From positions 1,695 through 65,694 of the forward strand of contig NZ_LMKN01000009.1 of NCBI RefSeq assembly GCF_001421535.1: a stretch of 64,000 nucleotides of DNA, read 5' to 3'. The notes below the pieces were generated by a model, which had not been told where the DNA came from, ran no database searches, and saw only the letters and a list, made by a program, of their open reading frames with translations. The position numbers and the translations under genes were made by a program. Position 1 is the stretch's first letter; every line of letters begins with the position of its first letter. Below are positions 60,722-64,000 of this stretch, piece after piece. The stretch is from Sphingomonas sp. Leaf20. Lineage in GTDB: Bacteria; Pseudomonadota; Alphaproteobacteria; Sphingomonadales; Sphingomonadaceae.

Positions 60722-61894
60722 TTACGGGCGCAGCACGACCTTGATCACGCCGTCCTGCTTGTCGCGGAACTTCTGGTACATCTCGGGCGCATCCTCGAGG
60801 CTTGCGGGGTGCGTGACGACGAAGCTCGGGTCGATATCGCCAGCCCCGATCCGCGCGAGCAGCGGCTTGGTATAGGCCTGGACGTGCGTCTGGCCGGTCT
60901 TGATCGTCAGACCCTTGTTCATCATCGCGCCGATCGGGATCTTGTCGCCCATCCCGACATAGACGCCGGGGATCGACACGGTCCCGCCCATCCGGCAGCT
61001 CATGATCGCCTCGCGCAGGACATGGACACGGTCGGTGGCGAGGAATGTCGCGGCCTTGACCTTATCGATGACCGCATCGATCGCACCATGACCCGAAGCC
61101 TCTGCACCGACCGCGTCGATGCAGCTGTCCGGACCGCGACCCTTGGTGCGGAACTGGAGCTCGTCATACACGCTGTCGACCTCGGCAAAGTTGATCGTCT
61201 CGGCACCGCCCGCCTCGGCCATCGCCAGGCGCTCGGGCACTTCGTCGATCGCGATCACGCGGCCTGCGCCGAGCATCAGCGCCGAGCGGATCGCGAACTG
61301 GCCGACCGGGCCGCAGCCCCAGATCGCCACGGTATCGCCTTCTTCGATATTGGCATTCTCGGCGGCCATATAGCCGGTCGGGAAGATGTCGGAGAGGAAC
61401 AGCGCCTGATCGTCCGTGACGTTGTCGGGCACCTTGATCGGGCCGATATCGGCCATTGGCACGCGCAGATATTCCGCTTGGCCGCCGCAATAGCCGCCCA
61501 GCATGTGGCTGAACCCGAACAGACCGGCGGGCGAATGGCCCATCGCCTTGATCGCGAGTTCGGCATTCGGATTGGTCCGCTCGCACGCCGAGAACAATCC
61601 CTTGCGGCAAAAGAAGCAATCGCCGCAGCTGATCGTGAACGGCACGACGACGCGGTCGCCGATCTTCAGGTTGGTAACTTCCGATCCGAGTGCGACGACG
61701 ACGCCCATATTCTCATGCCCGAGAATATCGCCTGCCTGCATTGTCGGCTGGTAGCCGTCGAGCAGATGAAGATCGGACCCGCAGATCGCGCAGGCCGAGA
61801 CCTTGATGATTGCATCGCGTGGATGCTTGATCTCGGGATCTGCAACGGTATCGACTCGAACATCGCCTTTTCCATGCCAAACCAGTGCGCGCAT
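60722..61894 (-). CDS. Zn-dependent alcohol dehydrogenase, formaldehyde-dehydrogenase-like
   Basis: A 390-residue MDR enzyme of the glutathione-independent formaldehyde dehydrogenase group. CAICGSDLH (zinc), GHENMG, the structural zinc [15 protein letters not shown], the long insertion with [13 protein letters not shown], and cofactor motif GCGPVGQF are all present. GGAG lies 8 nt before the ATG. Substrate may be formaldehyde or another small aldehyde/alcohol. Followed by DUF892 after 76 nt. Confidence 0.9.
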   Translation of the reverse strand: MRALVWHGKGDVRVDTVADPEIKHPRDAIIKVSACAICGSDLHLLDGYQPTMQAGDILGHENMGVVVALGSEVTNLKIGDRVVVPFTISCGDCFFCRKGLFSACERTNPNAELAIKAMGHSPAGLFGFSHMLGGYCGGQAEYLRVPMADIGPIKVPDNVTDDQALFLSDIFPTGYMAAENANIEEGDTVAIWGCGPVGQFAIRSALMLGAGRVIAIDEVPERLAMAEAGGAETINFAEVDSVYDELQFRTKGRGPDSCIDAVGAEASGHGAIDAVIDKVKAATFLATDRVHVLREAIMSCRMGGTVSIPGVYVGMGDKIPIGAMMNKGLTIKTGQTHVQAYTKPLLARIGAGDIDPSFVVTHPASLEDAPEMYQKFRDKQDGVIKVVLRP

Positions 61895-62451
61895 CAGAAA
61901 GTCTCCGTCTTGAAATCGGGGTAAGTTACTTGCACCCATACAAGTGCCAGCGCGTTCGGTGATCAGTGATCGTCGAATGACAAATCTATCACCTCAGGCG
62001 ACATCGGACGTTACCTGCAAGTACTGCAGGACCTCGATGTGCTGTGTTTACCCCGTCTTGTTGTAGTCGGATAAGATAGCGATCTTACCTGCGGTATCGT
62101 TCCAGCAAAAATCCCGATAACGGGCGATTATATTTTGCATTGATAGATATCAGTATCGATCGCCTGAAGATAAATTGGGCTGCGAGATAAAGGTCCCTAT
62201 TTTGCAAGGACTTGCGGTGACGCCGATCTGGCTTCCGAAGCGCCGGACAGTTTGACGCGACAATTTGCGCTTCTGGAGGGCGACGGCAAAGCCGGCTCCG
62301 CGACATGCGAGATTAGTGAAGACGGGGACCATTCGGCGAACCGGTCGTTAGGACGGTACCGCCCACTGCCGACGCTGTTCGAACGCGACGACCTCCACGG
62401 GCCTCGACGTTCTGGCGTGCGGCGGCAGGCCTTTGGACCCGGGATAATGTC
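61895..62451. other. Intergenic, no gene seen
   Basis: About 555 bp between divergent Zn-ADH and HAD genes. An AT-richer section (62100-62210) may contain promoters. Short frames are present but none has a ribosome site or protein-like composition. Confidence 0.4.
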
Positions 62452-63117
62452 ATGCAGATCAAAGCCATTCTCTTCGATATCGACGGTACGCTGGTCGATA
62501 CCAACGACATGCACGTCCTTGCATGGGAGGAGGCTTTCGCGCGCGTGGGGGCGTCGTTCGATCGCCAGGTGATCCACGACCAGATCGGCAAGGGCACCGA
62601 CATGCTCGTGCCGACGCTCCTGCCCGACGCCGACGACGACCAGCAGGAAGAGCTCGGCGACACGCACGGTGCGATCTTCAAGGCGCAATACCTCGAGACC
62701 GCCAAGCCGTTCGCAAAGGCGCACGACCTGTTGGCGCATACGCATGGTCTGGATCAGCAGGTCGTGCTGGCGTCCTCGGCCTCGCAAGGTGAACTCGACC
62801 ACTATATCGGCCTGCTGAACGCGCGCGACCTGGTCTCCGCGACGACGAGCAGCGACGACGTCGAGAAGACCAAGCCCGCGCCGGATATCTTCGCAACCGC
62901 GCTCGAGAAATTGCCGGGGATAGATCCGTCGGAGGTCATCGTCGTCGGCGACACGCCCTATGATATCGAGGCGGCGGCGAAGTGCGGGATCGCCGCGGTC
63001 GCCGTCCGGTCGGGCAAGTTCGAGGACGCACAACTTCAGGCAGCAGGCGCGGTCGCGATCTATGACGACGTCGCGGCCTTGCTCGCCGGCTATGCAACCT
63101 CACCGCTGGGACGCTGA
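62452..63117 (+). CDS. HAD family hydrolase (beta-phosphoglucomutase-like)
   Basis: A 221-residue HAD phosphatase with motif I DIDGTLVDTND (Asp nucleophile), a helical cap, motif II LASSAS, motif III Lys in EKTKPAPD and motif IV VVGDTPYDIEAA. Probably a sugar-phosphate or phosphoglycolate phosphatase or mutase. A single gene facing nhaA tail to tail. Confidence 0.88.
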   Translation: MQIKAILFDIDGTLVDTNDMHVLAWEEAFARVGASFDRQVIHDQIGKGTDMLVPTLLPDADDDQQEELGDTHGAIFKAQYLETAKPFAKAHDLLAHTHGLDQQVVLASSASQGELDHYIGLLNARDLVSATTSSDDVEKTKPAPDIFATALEKLPGIDPSEVIVVGDTPYDIEAAAKCGIAAVAVRSGKFEDAQLQAAGAVAIYDDVAALLAGYATSPLGR

Positions 63118-63166
63118 TTGACACGGCGTCGTGCCGGCCGGTCGCGGCGCCACCCCGGCGGACCGG

Positions 63167-64000
63167 CTATCGCGTGCGTACGCTGCGCAGCAGGGCGTAA
63201 CCGAGAAGCCCCGAGACAAAGGATCCGGCGAGCACGCCGACCTTTGCCTCTGCCTGCAGGATCGGGCTGGTCGGGAAGGCCAGCAGGGTGATGAAGATGC
63301 TCATCGTAAAGCCGATCCCGCACAGCAATGCGACACCGAGCAGCTGCCGCTTTCCGGCGTGAGCGGGCATGTCCGCGAGGCCCAGCCGAACCGCCAGCAT
63401 CGAAAAGCCGAAGACGCCCGTCACCTTGCCGAGCAGCAGCCCCAGCGAGACGCCAAGCGTGACAGGCGCAACAAGCGCCTCGGCCGGGAGCGTCAGTACA
63501 GGTACACCGGCATTGGCGAGGCCGAAGATCGGCACGACGATAAAGCCGACGGGGAGGTGCAGGGCGTGTTCGAGCGTATGCAGCGGGCTATCCGCGTCCC
63601 CGTCCGGACGACCGGGCGTGCATCGCATCGGGATGGTAAGTGCGACGATCACGCCGGCCAGCGTTGCGTGGATGCCCGAACGGAATACCAGCACCCAGAG
63701 GATCGCCCCCACCAGCAGATATGGCGTGAGGCGTCGCACGCCGAGCCGGTTGAGCCCTATGAGGACGCCGGTCGCGGCAACCGCCCCGGCAAGGTCGGGT
63801 ATCGACAACTTCGCCGTATAGAACAGCGCGATGATCACCACCGCGCCGAGGTCGTCTATGATCGCGAGCGCGGCCAGAAACACCCGCAGCGATGCGGGGA
63901 CGCGTGTCCCGAGCAGCGCGATCACGCCGAGCGCGAACGCTATGTCGGTGGCGGCAGGAATAGCCCAGCCGGCCGCGGTCGGGCCGCGATTGAGCGCGAG
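63167..64000 (-). CDS. nhaA: Na+/H+ antiporter NhaA, 3' part (cut by window edge)
   Basis: The frame enters from the right edge with [16 protein letters not shown], containing the conserved Asp of helix IV, followed by [17 protein letters not shown] with the ion-binding Asp-Asp pair, then [15 protein letters not shown] and [17 protein letters not shown], all hallmarks of NhaA. About 277 residues are in the window; the N-terminal 110 or so are missing. It exports sodium for protons under alkaline or salt stress. Confidence 0.95.
   Translation of the reverse strand, partial: LALNRGPTAAGWAIPAATDIAFALGVIALLGTRVPASLRVFLAALAIIDDLGAVVIIALFYTAKLSIPDLAGAVAATGVLIGLNRLGVRRLTPYLLVGAILWVLVFRSGIHATLAGVIVALTIPMRCTPGRPDGDADSPLHTLEHALHLPVGFIVVPIFGLANAGVPVLTLPAEALVAPVTLGVSLGLLLGKVTGVFGFSMLAVRLGLADMPAHAGKRQLLGVALLCGIGFTMSIFITLLAFPTSPILQAEAKVGVLAGSFVSGLLGYALLRSVRTR

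Overview
The window is high-GC DNA of an alphaproteobacterium, most likely a sphingomonad (Sphingomonas or a close relative). The evidence is a large TonB-dependent receptor, sphingomonad-style gene families (coniferyl-aldehyde-dehydrogenase type ALDH, carotenoid oxygenase, cytochrome oxidase with fused subunits I and III, L-fucose oxidation operon), very compact operons with 4-nt ATGA/GTGA/TTGA overlaps, and many GTG/TTG starts. No rRNA, tRNA, CRISPR array or complete insertion sequence was seen. Both ends cut genes: a serine recombinase on the left and NhaA on the right.

Region by region. 1-650: 5' end of a serine recombinase with a coupled small ORF, then non-coding DNA. 0.65-12.5 kb: a catabolic cluster with two TetR regulators, a Baeyer-Villiger-type monooxygenase fused to an alpha/beta hydrolase, a GMC oxidoreductase, a TonB-dependent receptor, an aldehyde dehydrogenase, a decayed SDR, a carotenoid/stilbene oxygenase and an ABM-domain monooxygenase. 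12.7-20.4 kb: a patchy stretch with two further broken genes among intact ones (katG, a beta-lactamase-like lipoprotein, a TetR gene with an array of palindromic operators). 20.5-28.1 kb: metallophosphoesterase, a two-gene ABC system whose permease is fused to an M1 peptidase, an LprI-like protein, a DksA-type zinc finger, and long gene-poor gaps. 28.2-33.3 kb: a tripartite exporter (TolC, HlyD, ABC protein) whose ATPase domain has lost every catalytic motif, next to a LysR gene. 33.7-38.1 kb: small protein, ClC channel, DUF389 and DUF2254 membrane proteins. 38.5-40.2 kb: a periplasmic protein with three TonB-C-like repeats, and an HNH nuclease. 40.3-45.4 kb: cytochrome oxidase cluster. 45.7-48.0 kb: formate/nitrite-type channel, glutathionyl-hydroquinone reductase-like GST, broken WYL regulator. 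48.1-58.3 kb: L-fucose utilisation locus. 58.4-64.0 kb: DUF2252, a small acidic protein, a DUF892 ferritin-like protein, a formaldehyde-dehydrogenase-like Zn-ADH, a HAD phosphatase and the 3' part of nhaA.

How the genes work together. The clearest pathway is L-fucose oxidation: mutarotase, FucP symporter, AKR dehydrogenase, lactonase, two-part UxaA-type dehydratase, SDR dehydrogenase, FAH-type hydrolase yielding pyruvate and L-lactate, and an FMN lactate dehydrogenase. IclR and an extra Zn-ADH lie upstream. The 0.65-12.5 kb cluster reads as uptake of a hydrophobic substrate followed by ketone-to-ester oxidation, ester hydrolysis and alcohol and aldehyde oxidation; the substrate is unknown. 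The most unusual objects are the oxygenase-hydrolase fusion, the pseudo-ATPase exporter, the triple TonB-C-like protein with three regularly spaced cysteine pairs, a CuA subunit with His at the Met-ligand position, and the four-palindrome operator array between the 19.2 kb tetR gene and a RidA pseudogene.
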